Below are positions 17,986 to 27,884 of a DNA stretch of 64,000 bases, one piece after another (positions within the stretch are counted from its first letter, which is position 1; the number at the start of each line of letters is the position of its first letter). Under the pieces are notes generated by a model. That model was not told the origin of the DNA, ran no database searches, and was given only the letters and a program-made list of their open reading frames with translations. The position numbers were made by a program, and so were the translations under genes. The DNA is from JAICMB01 sp035295125 (GTDB taxonomy: Bacteria; Acidobacteriota; Terriglobia; Bryobacterales; Bryobacteraceae), in assembly GCA_035295125.1 (NCBI GenBank), contig DATGJP010000055.1:95800-159799 (forward strand), written 5' to 3'.

Positions 17986-19497
17986 TTGAGAATACTACTG
18001 GTCGCGCTCGCGATGTCCATTGGGTGGGGCATCCGCGGGCAATTTGGCGGCGAGGTCGGCGCTTCCATAGCCGGCGCTCTCGGTGCAATGGCCGTGGTGC
18101 TGGCATCGGGACGAGAAGACTGGCACCGGCGCGTTGCTTTTTTCGGCATGTTCGGCGCCATCGGATGGGCCTATGGCGGTGGCATGTCGTACATGAAGGT
18201 AATCGCCTATGGCCATTCGCCCGATTCGCCGACGGTGCTCTATGGCTTCGCCGCAACGTTCCTGCTGGGCTTTCTATGGGCCGCTCCCGGAGGCGCGGGC
18301 ACGGCGCTGGCTGCCTATTTGAACCGTGAACAGCTCACCGAAATGTTCGTAACCATCGCGGCGTTGTTTGGTGTGTGGTTCGTGCAGGGCATTCTCATCG
18401 ACCTCAATCGGACTCTTTTTAGCGCCATGTGGTGGTCGGTGGGTTTGCCAATTGTGACCGTCGGCGTCGTGGCAGCGATCCGGCGCCGTCTCGATATTGC
18501 AGGCGAGTTGGTGCTTTTCATCTATGCCGGGCGGGGAATTGGCTACTTTCTGCTGGCTGACCTTCTGGGGCTGCAACTGAGCCCACCGCGCGGCGAGGGA
18601 TGGGCGTCAATGGTAGGCCTGATTGCCGGGCTGCTCGTCTTCTGTTGGCGCCGCCGCCTGTGGGGTGTCGCATTCGCCACTATCGCAACGGGCTTCATGG
18701 GCGGCATCGGTTTCGCGCTCGGAGAGATGCTGAAGTTCATCAATATTTCGACAGGTCTCCACACCAATTGGCACAGCGTCATGGAACAGACGCAGGGATT
18801 GCTGCACGGGATTGCGCTGGCGATCGCGATGATCTATATCATCCGGGCAGCGCCGAAAGTGACCGATGATCCGCCTCTTCGCAAGTGGCCCGACGCATTC
18901 GCCGTCATGTTTGTGTTGTGGTTGATTCCGTACCTCAATTCCCGGCAGAGCCCGGCCGACTGGGTACAGCAGATCGAGGGCGTGACCGAACAGATGTACG
19001 GCATCTGGATCGAAGCCGGATTCCGATTCTCGCGCGGGTTTATCGGATGGTTTGACATGGCGTGGCTGGCGATTGCCGCCGCGCTTCTCTGGCTGCTCGT
19101 CATTCACATCAAGCGCGGACTACCGCTCATGCCCTCGAGTTGGCTGGGGCGCGGACAGTTGTTGTTCGTGGCGTTGCTATGGGCGATGACGGCGATCAAC
19201 TTTATGCATGTCCTAGGACGCTTCGATCAGATCCGGCTCGTCACTGAATTTGCGATTACCATCAACGCGGCGATTTGCACGGTCTTGATGGCGAGCCAGC
19301 GGCCAGTCCCGATGGAAGTAACAGAAGCCAGCTACGGTAGGTGGCTGCGCAACTTCGCGGTGGCAGGTTTAGCTGGGGCGGTGCTAATGACGTTCACGGG
19401 TTGGATGGTGAAGCGCGCGTTGTTCGGCGATAGCCTGGTGCCCGGCTCTACCGCGCATATCCGCTTCGGTCCACATAACACTAACGATAAGAAGTGA
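17986..19497 (+). CDS. Conserved polytopic membrane protein, unknown function
   Basis: 503 residues with about 12 hydrophobic segments. The start IGWGIRGQFGGEVGASIAGA is the conserved N-terminal signature of a hypothetical family I associate with Acidobacteria, Planctomycetes and Verrucomicrobia. Other marks: GGFxx-type GFMGGIGFALGEMLKF and a conserved LHTNWHSVMEQTQGLLHG. No transporter or enzyme family can be assigned. TTG start; the next in-frame ATG (18013) would remove nine hydrophobic residues. Divergent from the TolB-like gene. Confidence 0.8.
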   Translation: MRILLVALAMSIGWGIRGQFGGEVGASIAGALGAMAVVLASGREDWHRRVAFFGMFGAIGWAYGGGMSYMKVIAYGHSPDSPTVLYGFAATFLLGFLWAAPGGAGTALAAYLNREQLTEMFVTIAALFGVWFVQGILIDLNRTLFSAMWWSVGLPIVTVGVVAAIRRRLDIAGELVLFIYAGRGIGYFLLADLLGLQLSPPRGEGWASMVGLIAGLLVFCWRRRLWGVAFATIATGFMGGIGFALGEMLKFINISTGLHTNWHSVMEQTQGLLHGIALAIAMIYIIRAAPKVTDDPPLRKWPDAFAVMFVLWLIPYLNSRQSPADWVQQIEGVTEQMYGIWIEAGFRFSRGFIGWFDMAWLAIAAALLWLLVIHIKRGLPLMPSSWLGRGQLLFVALLWAMTAINFMHVLGRFDQIRLVTEFAITINAAICTVLMASQRPVPMEVTEASYGRWLRNFAVAGLAGAVLMTFTGWMVKRALFGDSLVPGSTAHIRFGPHNTNDKK

Positions 19498-19601
19498 TGA
19501 GAGACACGGTCAAGGGCTACCAACCAGTAACGACATCGTCATAAAGGTGTAACTGATCGTCCGCTATGATTTAACATCTAACCGAAATCCCTGGAGGATG
19601 T

Positions 19602-22055
19602 TTGATCAAGACGATCTTGAAGTGCAGCCGTAGTGTGTCTGTTCTCGCGGTGTTTGCATCGTCAGCACTATGGACACAGTCGACGGGAACCATCACGGGT
19701 GTTGTGTCTGATGTGACCAGCAAGCCAATACCTGGAGCTTCGGTCTCAGTGAGGAACGAGGCAGGTGGAGTTTCTCGGCAGCTCTTAACTGAGTCAGACG
19801 GTAAATACACCCTCAACGGACTGCCTGACGGCGTGTACAGCATTGAGGCGTCGGCGCCGAGCTTTTCCACAAGCCGCCGCAACGGCGTGAAGGTAAACTC
19901 GGGTCAAACGTCTAATGTGTCCTTATCGCTGAATGTCAGCGAGATGGTGCAAAGTATTACGGTCGAGGGTTCGGTTTCGGTAGCGGCGGAGATGGCGCCC
20001 TCGCAGAACACCCTGGAAGCCCGCTCCGCGAGGTCCGAAATCAGCCCGGAGTATATTCAGAACTTCGAGTCCCCCATCGCTGACTATACTGAGCTGCTCA
20101 ACGACGCGCCGGGGACGTTTAGCGTGAATCCGAACGGTGTCGGCCTGGGCGACAGTAAGACATATTTTAGAGGCTTTAAAGACGGCCAGTACACGATGCA
20201 GGCCGATGGCATTCCGTTCAATGATACGAACGATCCCACACATCACTCCTGGGCGTTCTTCCCCAGCCAGTTCATTGCCGGAGTCGATTTCGACCGGAGC
20301 CCCGGATCGGCCGCATCGATAGGACCGACGAACTTCGGTGGAACTATTAACCTGTTATCACGCAGCGTGGCGTACGAGCCCGATATCCGCGTTACCGCCT
20401 CGGATGGTTCGTTCAATACCCGCATGCTTGCACTTGATGCCGACACCGGACAGTTTGGTCCCGGTAAGCGGTCGAGCCTGACTGCCAACGTACACCAACT
20501 GTTGTCGGACGGTTATCAGACTTACAATTACCAGAAGCGCGATGCCGGATTCCTCAAGTATCAGTATCGTGTCAACGACAGAACCACGGTGACGTTATTC
20601 ACCGGAATCGTCGATCTCTGGACGAACACGCCAAATCTCAAAGGCCCGTCTCGCGCACAGATCGGGGAGTTTGGGGACAACTACCTGTTGAGTGGGGACC
20701 CCAATCAGCCGAACTACTACGGATTCAACTTCTACCACGTTCAGACTGACTTCTCGTACCTTGGCGTCCACTCAGACCTGGGTCACGGGTGGATTCTGGA
20801 TAACAAAATATATACGTACCGATACTGGAACAAGCAGAACTACAACAATCCGTCGGTTCAGGCCGATGGTTTCTTCGCTCCCGCCAGCAAGTCGATTACG
20901 GCGACCAGCGCAGTGGACAAGCTGAACGGCTATCGCAAAGCCGGTGACATCACCACCATCAGCCACGAATGGGGCCGCGGAGTGCTGCGCGCGGGACTTT
21001 GGTTCGAGTGGGCATATACCGATCGCTACCAGACTCCTTCGGACCCACGCACATGGGTGGATGCGGCACTGCCGAACTTCCATGAGCACTTCATCACGAC
21101 CTCGGCTCAGCCGTTCGTCGAATATGAATATCGCTTGACGCGAGATCTTAGTATTTCGGCGGGCATGAAGGTTTCGGAATTCGGGATGTATCTCACGCAG
21201 TTCGCCGACGGCAAGATCGTCGGTAGCCTGGGTGGCCTGCCGAGCGTTTATCACTCCGCGAACTACCGTTCCTGGACGCCCGCCGCCGACGCGCGTTACC
21301 GGCTGAGGCCCAACTGGACAGCGTACGCGCAGTTTGCGACCGGCGCTAACATACCGCCGAGCAGCGTGTTCGACTCCAAGGGCGCCCAGGTCGCGGTGCT
21401 CCCCAAACCGACGTTAGTCAAGACATACCAGGTCGGGTCCGTGCTGAAATTCAACCGCTGGACGCTCGATGTGGATGCCTATTACAGCCACTTCCAGAAT
21501 CCTTATTCATCGTTCCTCGATGCCAGCGGCGAGTCCTTCTTTTATCAGACGGGACCGTCGAATACAAAGGGCGTCGAAGCGGAGAGCAATTTCATGATCG
21601 GGCACGGGTTCAGCCTCTACCTCAACGGCACGATGGGTGTGGCGAAATACCAGGAGGGCCATTCGTATACGAACGGAGGCTTGTGGATCGCGAATACCCC
21701 CAAGAACACCGAAGCCATTGGTTTGACTTACCAGATGAAGGCTTGGGATTTGGGTCTGTTCGACAAGCGCGTTGGGCCGATGTACAACGACAATGTCACT
21801 TTCAACCAGGCGGTGGCAATCAGTCCGTTCAATGTCACGAATCTGTATGCGAACTACACGTTCAAGGGCGAGGGCCATTTTCGAGGAACGAAGCTCCGGT
21901 TCGGGATAAACAACCTGTTTGACCAGCACAGTATCGTCGGCGTAGTACCCTTCTCGACAACAAGTAATCAGCCGGCTCCTGGCGATGTCGTCACGCTGTT
22001 GCCGGGGCGCAGCGTCAACGTGACGGTGACGTTCGGGTACGCACCGAAGGGATAA
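19602..22055 (+). CDS. TonB-dependent receptor with N-terminal regulatory domain
   Basis: 817 residues. Signal peptide, then a carboxypeptidase D regulatory-like beta-sandwich (GTITGVVSDVTSKPIPGASV ... LPDGVYSIEASAP), a plug domain (YTELLNDAPGTF, TYFRGFKDGQYTMQADGIPF) and a 22-strand-type barrel ending in TVTFGYAPKG. It imports a ligand across the outer membrane using TonB energy; the ligand is unknown. No SusD-like partner or TonB gene is adjacent. TTG start with GGAGG four nt upstream. -10-like TATGAT at 19565-19570. Confidence 0.9.
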   Translation: MIKTILKCSRSVSVLAVFASSALWTQSTGTITGVVSDVTSKPIPGASVSVRNEAGGVSRQLLTESDGKYTLNGLPDGVYSIEASAPSFSTSRRNGVKVNSGQTSNVSLSLNVSEMVQSITVEGSVSVAAEMAPSQNTLEARSARSEISPEYIQNFESPIADYTELLNDAPGTFSVNPNGVGLGDSKTYFRGFKDGQYTMQADGIPFNDTNDPTHHSWAFFPSQFIAGVDFDRSPGSAASIGPTNFGGTINLLSRSVAYEPDIRVTASDGSFNTRMLALDADTGQFGPGKRSSLTANVHQLLSDGYQTYNYQKRDAGFLKYQYRVNDRTTVTLFTGIVDLWTNTPNLKGPSRAQIGEFGDNYLLSGDPNQPNYYGFNFYHVQTDFSYLGVHSDLGHGWILDNKIYTYRYWNKQNYNNPSVQADGFFAPASKSITATSAVDKLNGYRKAGDITTISHEWGRGVLRAGLWFEWAYTDRYQTPSDPRTWVDAALPNFHEHFITTSAQPFVEYEYRLTRDLSISAGMKVSEFGMYLTQFADGKIVGSLGGLPSVYHSANYRSWTPAADARYRLRPNWTAYAQFATGANIPPSSVFDSKGAQVAVLPKPTLVKTYQVGSVLKFNRWTLDVDAYYSHFQNPYSSFLDASGESFFYQTGPSNTKGVEAESNFMIGHGFSLYLNGTMGVAKYQEGHSYTNGGLWIANTPKNTEAIGLTYQMKAWDLGLFDKRVGPMYNDNVTFNQAVAISPFNVTNLYANYTFKGEGHFRGTKLRFGINNLFDQHSIVGVVPFSTTSNQPAPGDVVTLLPGRSVNVTVTFGYAPKG

Positions 22056-22106
22056 AACGGAGCCCGTCATAACTTGACCATGTGCGGCTCTGCTGTCCGG
22101 CGGGCG

Positions 22107-22742
22107 TCATAAAAGCGGCGGCACCCGAAGCGATATTCCAAACCGGCTCTGCAATTCACCCAGCGCCTGTTCCGCCGTCTCGAATTGCACTGCCTGAATC
22201 CCAAGCTCATTCGCACCTTTGACATTTTCCGGCCGGTCATCGAGAAACGCGACTTGATCGGGCTTCATGCCTAAATCGGCCACACACTGCTCATAGATCG
22301 CCGCGTCCGGTTTTGTGACTCCGATCGAGCACGAATACGTATTCACATCAAATTTCGGCAGCCACTTCGCGGAGCCATCCTCGAGCGCGTCCCGCAAAGT
22401 CACCGGCAGATTGGAAAGCAGCGCGGTCCGCAATCCGATCTCCTTCGCCCGCGCCGCCGGGCCGAGCATCGCCTGTCGGGGATGCAGCCAGCTGCGATTG
22501 TCTAAATCCCACAAACGCCGCAGTTCGTCAGCGGAAAGTTCCCTGCCGGCCAACTGGTTCCAGTAATCCCGTGGCTCGACCTCAGCCCGATCGTAGGTCA
22601 CACGCCAACGCCAGTAGGCGCTCTTGAACGTCGCCAGGGACATCGAAACGGCATCGGCCATGGCTTGCACATCGGCATCCGGCTGCGGTTCACAAAGAAC
22701 ATTGCCGTAGTCAAAAATGATCGCTTTGATTCCTTCAGACAT
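22107..22742 (-). CDS. HAD-superfamily hydrolase (YihX-like phosphatase)
   Basis: 211 residues from ATG (MSEGIKAIIFDYGNVL). Motif I FDYGNVL supplies the nucleophilic Asp, motif II LLSNLP, motif III Lys in GVTKPDAAIYEQ, and motif IV FLDDRPENV. The cap is the short helical insert after motif I. Members hydrolyse sugar phosphates or related small phosphates; the substrate is unknown. It is separated by 37 bp from the divergent trans-sulfuration gene. Confidence 0.88.
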   Translation of the reverse strand: MSEGIKAIIFDYGNVLCEPQPDADVQAMADAVSMSLATFKSAYWRWRVTYDRAEVEPRDYWNQLAGRELSADELRRLWDLDNRSWLHPRQAMLGPAARAKEIGLRTALLSNLPVTLRDALEDGSAKWLPKFDVNTYSCSIGVTKPDAAIYEQCVADLGMKPDQVAFLDDRPENVKGANELGIQAVQFETAEQALGELQSRFGISLRVPPLL

Positions 22743-22779
22743 GAAAGTAGATGGTACGTTAAGGAAAAGTCCCGAATCA

Positions 22780-23907
22780 ATGAACATCGAAACCATCGCT
22801 GTCCACGCCGGACGGCACGTCGATCGCGCTACCGGCGCGGTCACGCCGCCGATCCATCTTTCATCGACCTTTGAACGCGCCGCCGACGGCGAATACCCGC
22901 TCGGCTTCAGCTATTCGCGCGAAGACAACCCCAACCGCAAGGGGCTCGAGGAGTGCCTCGCCGCGCTCGAAGGCGGGAAGGAAGCTTTAGCCTTCTCCTC
23001 CGGCCTCGCCGTTGCCACCGCGCTCGTGCAAGGTCTCGAACCCGGCGATCACATCATCGCGCCGGACGATGTTTACTGGGGTCTGCGCAAGGTGATTGGC
23101 GATGTGTTCGGCAAGTGGCCCCTCGAAACCAGCTATGTCGATATGACGGATCTCGATGCTGTCCGCGCGGCGGTCCGCCCCTCAACGCGTCTCGTCTGGA
23201 CGGAGTCGCCGTCGAACCCGCTGATGAAAATCAGCGACCTCGCCGCCATCGCTAAGATTGCCCGGTCGGCCAATGCCATTAGCATTTGCGATGGCACGTT
23301 TGCCACGCCTGTTCTGCAGCGTCCGCTGGAGCTTGGTATCGACATGGTAGTTCACTCCGTCACGAAGTACCTGAGCGGGCACAGCGACGTTGTGGGCGGC
23401 ACGCTGATCACGAAGTACGACAACTATCTGTTCGAGCGCGCCCGCAAGTCGCAACACTACGGTGGCTCGGTACCCTCACCATTCGATTGCTGGCTCACGC
23501 TGCGTGGCGTTTCCACGCTCCCCTACCGGATGCGGGGCCATTGCGAGAACGCGGCTCGCGTTGCGGTTTTTCTCGAAGCTCATCCCGCCGTGGAGCGTGT
23601 GCATTATCCCGGTCTCGCCGACCACCCCGGCCACCATATCGCCGTCCGGCAGATGCCGCGCGGGTTCGGTGGCATGCTGTCGTTCCAGGTCCGCGGTGGG
23701 CGCGAAGACGCCATGGCAGTCGCCGGCCGGGTGAGGCTGTTTACTCGCGCCACGAGCCTCGGAGGTCCGCACAGCTTCATCGAACATCGTGCCTCGGTGG
23801 AGGGTCCCATGTCGCGGACGCCTCAGAATCTGCTGCGTGTCTCCATCGGCCTGGAGCACGTGGACGATCTGGTGGCCGACCTGGAAAAAGCGTTAGTAAC
23901 TGGCTGA
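22780..23907 (+). CDS. Trans-sulfuration PLP enzyme (cystathionine gamma-synthase/lyase family)
   Basis: 375 residues from ATG with AAGGAAAAG upstream. Cys/Met metabolism PLP family: TIAVHAGRHVDRATGAVTPP, FSYSREDNPNRKGLEECLAA, SSGLAVATALV, ESPSNPLMKISD and the PLP lysine Lys196 in HSVTKYLSGHSDVVGG. The C-terminal FIEHRASVEGPMSRTPQNLLRVSIGLE is standard. Substrates could be O-acyl-homoserine/cysteine (synthase) or cystathionine (lyase); the sequence alone does not decide. It ends in TGGCTG-AAAT-CAGCCA, which has no T-run. Confidence 0.9.
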   Translation: MNIETIAVHAGRHVDRATGAVTPPIHLSSTFERAADGEYPLGFSYSREDNPNRKGLEECLAALEGGKEALAFSSGLAVATALVQGLEPGDHIIAPDDVYWGLRKVIGDVFGKWPLETSYVDMTDLDAVRAAVRPSTRLVWTESPSNPLMKISDLAAIAKIARSANAISICDGTFATPVLQRPLELGIDMVVHSVTKYLSGHSDVVGGTLITKYDNYLFERARKSQHYGGSVPSPFDCWLTLRGVSTLPYRMRGHCENAARVAVFLEAHPAVERVHYPGLADHPGHHIAVRQMPRGFGGMLSFQVRGGREDAMAVAGRVRLFTRATSLGGPHSFIEHRASVEGPMSRTPQNLLRVSIGLEHVDDLVADLEKALVTG

Positions 23908-24024
23908 AATCAGCCATCAGGCGGTGAACATCGGCCATCCATGCCCAAGCAATTCACAAATCTTTTCAGTCCTTTAGCGCTGGCAATCATTTTGCAATAG
24001 GTTCCGGCGAAGGCGGAGGACCTT

Positions 24025-24351
24025 ATGAAAACGAAATTGATGATTTTATTGCTTCTGGTTGGAACGGCGGCGGCTTTTGCGGGACCGCATGTGTTTGTTG
24101 GTGTCGGTGTAGGCGGATATTATGGCGGCGGCTATTACGCTGTGGCTCCGCCACCAGTGCCTCCCGTGGTAGCTTACGCACCACCTGCTCCCGGTCCGGG
24201 ATACTCTTGGGTTGGCGGTTATTACTACCCGGTTGGGCCTCGTTGGTCCTGGCACACGGGATACTGGGCACGGCGCCCCTACGCCGGCGCGGTTTGGGTT
24301 GGCCCACGTTATTACGGCCACCGTTATTACCGCGGATATTGGCGCCGTTAG
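24025..24351 (+). CDS. Small exported Gly/Tyr/Pro-rich protein
   Basis: 108 residues behind GGAGGACCTT. Signal peptide (KLMILLLLVGTAAAFA), then GVGVGGYYGGGYY, a Pro/Val stretch (APPPVPPVVAYAPP) and aromatic YSWVGGYYYPVGPRWSWHTG with WxxGYW-type repeats ending RYYGHRYYRGYWRR. Such proteins resemble YXWxxGxW-repeat envelope proteins, some metal- or stress-linked; function unknown. Monocistronic. Confidence 0.75.
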   Translation: MKTKLMILLLLVGTAAAFAGPHVFVGVGVGGYYGGGYYAVAPPPVPPVVAYAPPAPGPGYSWVGGYYYPVGPRWSWHTGYWARRPYAGAVWVGPRYYGHRYYRGYWRR

Positions 24352-24365
24352 CAGCACGTGGCAAT

Positions 24366-24466
24366 AGTCTTTGAGCGCGGCATGCGCACGCGAAACCACC
24401 TGCGCCACCTTTATGGCTCAACAGGTTGCGAGCCAAGGTGGGGCGGGCGGTTTCGTCCTGACCGTT
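24366..24466. repeat. REP-like repeat copy 4
   Basis: Matches copy 3 from AGTCTTTGAG through the TGGCTC/GAGCCA hairpin (24414-24419, 24430-24435), then continues AAGGTGGGGCGGGCGGTTTCG. The two GCGAAACCACC / GGGCGGTTTCG blocks face each other, and CGCCACC (24404-24410) pairs with GGTGGGG. It fills the convergent gap between the exported protein and the response regulator. Confidence 0.75.
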
Positions 24467-24485
24467 TGCGTTGAACTTGGGCAGG

Positions 24486-24923
24486 TTAAGCGGGCAGGGT
24501 GGCGCGATCGAACCAGTAGTTGAAAATATCCCGAATCGTCTGCAGCGTTGTATCCAGATCTACCGGCTTCCGGACATAGCAATTGGCCGAGAGCCGGTAT
24601 GCCCTCAGCACTTCCTCCCGAGCACCGGTAGAACTCACAATCACAACGGGAATTGTTCTAAGCTCGGCATCCTCTTTGACGCCCTGCAATACTTCGTGCC
24701 CGCTTCTTTTCGGCAGGTTCAGGTCCAACAGGATTAATTGCGGGCGACGCGCGTTTCCATGCGGGCCCACCCGGAATAAAAAGTCCAGTGCTTCCTGGCC
24801 GTCTTGCGCCACGGTGAGGTTCAAAGGAATCGGGCTATCCCGCAGCGCCTCGCGAACCAGGCGAATGTCCCCGGGGTTGTCTTCCACCAGAAGGACTTCG
24901 ACAGGCGTGGTCGCATTGGGCAT
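24486..24923 (-). CDS. Single-domain response regulator (Rcp1-like)
   Basis: 145 residues, receiver domain only. Acidic pocket in LLVEDNPGD, phosphoacceptor Asp67 in LILLDLNLPKRSG, then VIVSSTGAREEVLRAY and CYVRKPVDLD. This is the group that pairs with phytochrome-like or hybrid histidine kinases; no kinase is adjacent. Divergent from the second ADOP with 53 bp between. Confidence 0.88.
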   Translation of the reverse strand: MPNATTPVEVLLVEDNPGDIRLVREALRDSPIPLNLTVAQDGQEALDFLFRVGPHGNARRPQLILLDLNLPKRSGHEVLQGVKEDAELRTIPVVIVSSTGAREEVLRAYRLSANCYVRKPVDLDTTLQTIRDIFNYWFDRATLPA

Positions 24924-24976
24924 CAGGTCTTACACTATATCGTAATATTGGCCGGAGCAGTACCGTCTTGTAGCCA

Positions 24977-27409
24977 ATGGACGTCGGAACCTCGATTTTT
25001 CAGGATCTTCGGTATGCCTTTCGGATGCTGCTGCGCAGTCCACTGATTGCGGGCGCGGTCGTACTCACGCTGGCGCTTGGCATCGGCGTAAATACCGGCG
25101 TATTCACGGTTGTGGACGGTATGTTATTCCGCGCCCGCGTTGGCAAGGACCCGGGCAGCTTCGTCCATTTCTCGCCGCAATATTCGGGTGACTCCGGTTT
25201 CGGCTTCATGAGCTCGGCGGTTTCGTTTGAGGATTACACCGCATTTCGCGACCATACCCAGTCCATCCGAGATTTGGCTACGTGGTCGATTGTGCGGCCT
25301 GCGATAGGCGACGACACGTCATCCAGTCTGGCGATGCTGGTCTCTGAGGGTTTTTTCAACCTATACGGACTGGAGCGCCCGAAGCTCGGGCGGCTCTTCC
25401 TGGCGAACGAGTTTTCCAGGGAGAGTCCGGCGCCGGTTGTGGTGATCAGCGAGGAGTTGTGGCGCAGCCGTTTTGCCGCTGACCCTGACATCCTCGGCAA
25501 GAATATCAAGCTCAATCGGAGGCCTTTTGTAGTGATTGGCGTGACGCCGGCACGGTTCTCCGGAATACTCCGCGGGCCCGGCATCTGGATGCCCGACACT
25601 ATGCACTCGTTGTTCTTCCAGGGGCAGGACCTCTTCCGCGATAGTACAGTTCGATGGCTGATTGTGGAGGGCCGCCTCAAGCCAGGCTGTACACGAGAGA
25701 CTGCACAGTCGGAGCTGAGCGTGATTGCCCGGCAGCAGGATCAGCTTCATCCCGGGCGAAAGACGACGTTGTACCTCACGAATGGCTCATCCATACAGGA
25801 GCCGTCGCTACGGGCCAACCTGATCTGGATCGCGCCGGTGATCATGGGCGCATTGACACTCGTTCTGCTGCTGGCTTGTACGAACGTGACGATGCTGCTG
25901 CTGGCGCGGGCTTCGGCGCGGCAGAGAGAAATTGCGATTCGGGTTTCGTTGGGCGCGGGGCGCGGAAGACTGCTGCGCATGCTCTTGACGGAAAGCCTCT
26001 TCCTTGCCGCTACGGCAGGAGCGATCAGCGCATACGTGGCCTATCGCGTACCCGATGTGGTCCAGACGCTGCTGGTGAACGCACCGACCTATCCTTTGAA
26101 GCCCGACCTGGCAGTGTTCACCTACCTCGCTGCGATCACGCTACTCGCCGGCCTGATTTCGGGGCTGACGCCCGCGGCGGAGTCTCTCAAGGTCGACATC
26201 TCCGCTTCGCTGAAAGGGCATACGCAATTGTTCGGCGCGCGCAACACGAAACATTCGACCCGCGGTGTGCTCATCAGCGCGCAAGCCGCCACGAGCCTCG
26301 TGCTGTTGATCGGCGCTGGATTGTTCATTCGGGCGCAATACACCTTATTCACCGCTACTCCAGGTTTTGAGATGAGGCAGGTGTTGCTGGTGCCAATGCA
26401 GTCGGGTCTGAGCGAAGCTTTCTATCGCAATTTGGAGCAGCGGGTGAGGACGATTCCCGGCGTTCAGTCCGTCTCGTTCACAAGTTCACCACCACTCTTC
26501 ACAGACGAATCCGGAGCGGACACGGAAGAAGCCCGGCTGCCGGGCCAGGCAAAGAAGGCAGGAGTGATTGCGGGCGTAACCACCGTCTCGGCTGGATATT
26601 TCGATACGATGCGAATCCCGATCGTACTCGGGCGAGCGTTCCAGGCTTCGGAGGCTTCAGCCAACGCTACGGCGCCCGTTGTTATCGTGTCGGAGGCATT
26701 TGCGAAGACCTTCTGGCCCGGGGAAAATCCTGTGGGGAAGTCGATTGAGGGATCCAAAAACGACCTGCTGGATGTGATCGGAGTCGCGCGCGATACACAG
26801 TCTGAGCGTTTCGGCTCTGTGGATGGCCCGCATTTTTATCGACTGCGGTCTTATCACTCGGCGGGTGGGCCTATGCTAGTGCGGTTTGCGGGAGATGCCG
26901 CCTCCGTGGAGCGCTCCGTAAAAACCGTCGTAAGGGATATGGACCGGGAGATGTTAGTGACCCCACAAACGCTCGAGGCCCTTTCCGAGATTCTGTCGTC
27001 GAGATTCGGCGTGCTCGTGAAGCCGGTCGCCGTGTTGGGGATTACGGCGCTTCTCCTGGCGATTGTGGGGATCTATGGGGTTGTCGCGTTCGCGGTCGCG
27101 CAGCGAACGCGCGAGTTCGGGATCCGAATGGCTTTGGGGGCCAGCCAGGGTAGGATTATGCTGACCGTGCTGCGATCCGGTATCCGGCCAATTGCGCTGG
27201 GGTTCGCCGGGGGGTTGACGCTCGCGTTTGCCGGTTCCTATGGGTTGCGTCAGGCTTTCAGGGGCACGAACTTTGCCTTCAACGCGAGAGACCCGATCGC
27301 GTATGCAGCCGTGGTGGCAATTTTGGGCATTGTTGCGCTGGCGGCAATGTGCGGGCCGGCTTTGCGGGCGGCGCGGTCGGATCCAATGCAGACGCTTCGC
27401 CAGGACTAA
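24977..27409 (+). CDS. ADOP-family ABC permease (no N-terminal prefix)
   Basis: 810 residues. Begins directly with the first core segment (FQDLRYAFRMLLRSPLIAG), lacking both prefix types found in the other two ADOP genes here. Two periplasmic MacB-like domains and two FtsX cores, with signatures ASARQREIAIRVSLGAGRGR and QRTREFGIRMALGASQGRI. No ATPase and no PadR are adjacent. Substrate unknown. A VOC gene follows by 17 bp and could be cotranscribed. Confidence 0.9.
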   Translation: MDVGTSIFQDLRYAFRMLLRSPLIAGAVVLTLALGIGVNTGVFTVVDGMLFRARVGKDPGSFVHFSPQYSGDSGFGFMSSAVSFEDYTAFRDHTQSIRDLATWSIVRPAIGDDTSSSLAMLVSEGFFNLYGLERPKLGRLFLANEFSRESPAPVVVISEELWRSRFAADPDILGKNIKLNRRPFVVIGVTPARFSGILRGPGIWMPDTMHSLFFQGQDLFRDSTVRWLIVEGRLKPGCTRETAQSELSVIARQQDQLHPGRKTTLYLTNGSSIQEPSLRANLIWIAPVIMGALTLVLLLACTNVTMLLLARASARQREIAIRVSLGAGRGRLLRMLLTESLFLAATAGAISAYVAYRVPDVVQTLLVNAPTYPLKPDLAVFTYLAAITLLAGLISGLTPAAESLKVDISASLKGHTQLFGARNTKHSTRGVLISAQAATSLVLLIGAGLFIRAQYTLFTATPGFEMRQVLLVPMQSGLSEAFYRNLEQRVRTIPGVQSVSFTSSPPLFTDESGADTEEARLPGQAKKAGVIAGVTTVSAGYFDTMRIPIVLGRAFQASEASANATAPVVIVSEAFAKTFWPGENPVGKSIEGSKNDLLDVIGVARDTQSERFGSVDGPHFYRLRSYHSAGGPMLVRFAGDAASVERSVKTVVRDMDREMLVTPQTLEALSEILSSRFGVLVKPVAVLGITALLLAIVGIYGVVAFAVAQRTREFGIRMALGASQGRIMLTVLRSGIRPIALGFAGGLTLAFAGSYGLRQAFRGTNFAFNARDPIAYAAVVAILGIVALAAMCGPALRAARSDPMQTLRQD

Positions 27410-27425
27410 CAGGTACCATCAAGGA

Positions 27426-27839
27426 ATGACAATACGCACTTATCTCAACTTTGGCGGGAATTGCGCGCAAGCGTTTCGTTTTTACGAAGAGCATCTCGGC
27501 GGAAAGATCAGGATGATCATGACGCACGCTGAGATGCCGAACGCGGGCAATGTCGCGCCGGAGATGAAGGACGCGGTTTTGCACGCCCAGATCGAGATTG
27601 GCGATACCACGATTATGGGTTCCGATGTGCCAGCGGATCGTTTTCAGCCCATGCGTAGCGCGTATCTTTCCTTGGCTGTTGACAATAACGAAGAAGCGGA
27701 ACGGATCTTCAAGCTCCTGTCAGAGGGCGGCGAGAAGTTCATGCCGATGGAAGAGACGTTCTTCGCGTTTCGGTTCGGAATGCTGCGCGACAAGTTCGGC
27801 ACGTTGTGGATGGTCATTCACGAACGCCCCATGCCTTAA
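27426..27839 (+). CDS. PhnB-like VOC/glyoxalase-fold protein
   Basis: 137 residues from ATG (MTIRTYLNFGGNCAQAFRFY). PhnB/3-demethylubiquinone-like features: EEHLGGKI, DTTIMGSDVP, YLSLAVDNNEEAERIFKLLS and FFAFRFGMLRDKFGTLWMV. PhnB-type proteins lack a proven catalytic role; the fold suits ligand or metal binding. A longer frame beginning at 27228 lies inside the ADOP gene and is a shadow. Confidence 0.82.
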   Translation: MTIRTYLNFGGNCAQAFRFYEEHLGGKIRMIMTHAEMPNAGNVAPEMKDAVLHAQIEIGDTTIMGSDVPADRFQPMRSAYLSLAVDNNEEAERIFKLLSEGGEKFMPMEETFFAFRFGMLRDKFGTLWMVIHERPMP

Positions 27840-27884
27840 GCCGGCCGAAACTGGATGTGCTTAACTTCTAATGAGGTTCCATCC

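Noticed and set aside
23901..23916. Hairpin TGGCTG-AAAT-CAGCCA as terminator of the trans-sulfuration gene
   Set aside because: Stem of 6 bp lies on the stop codon and no T-run follows.
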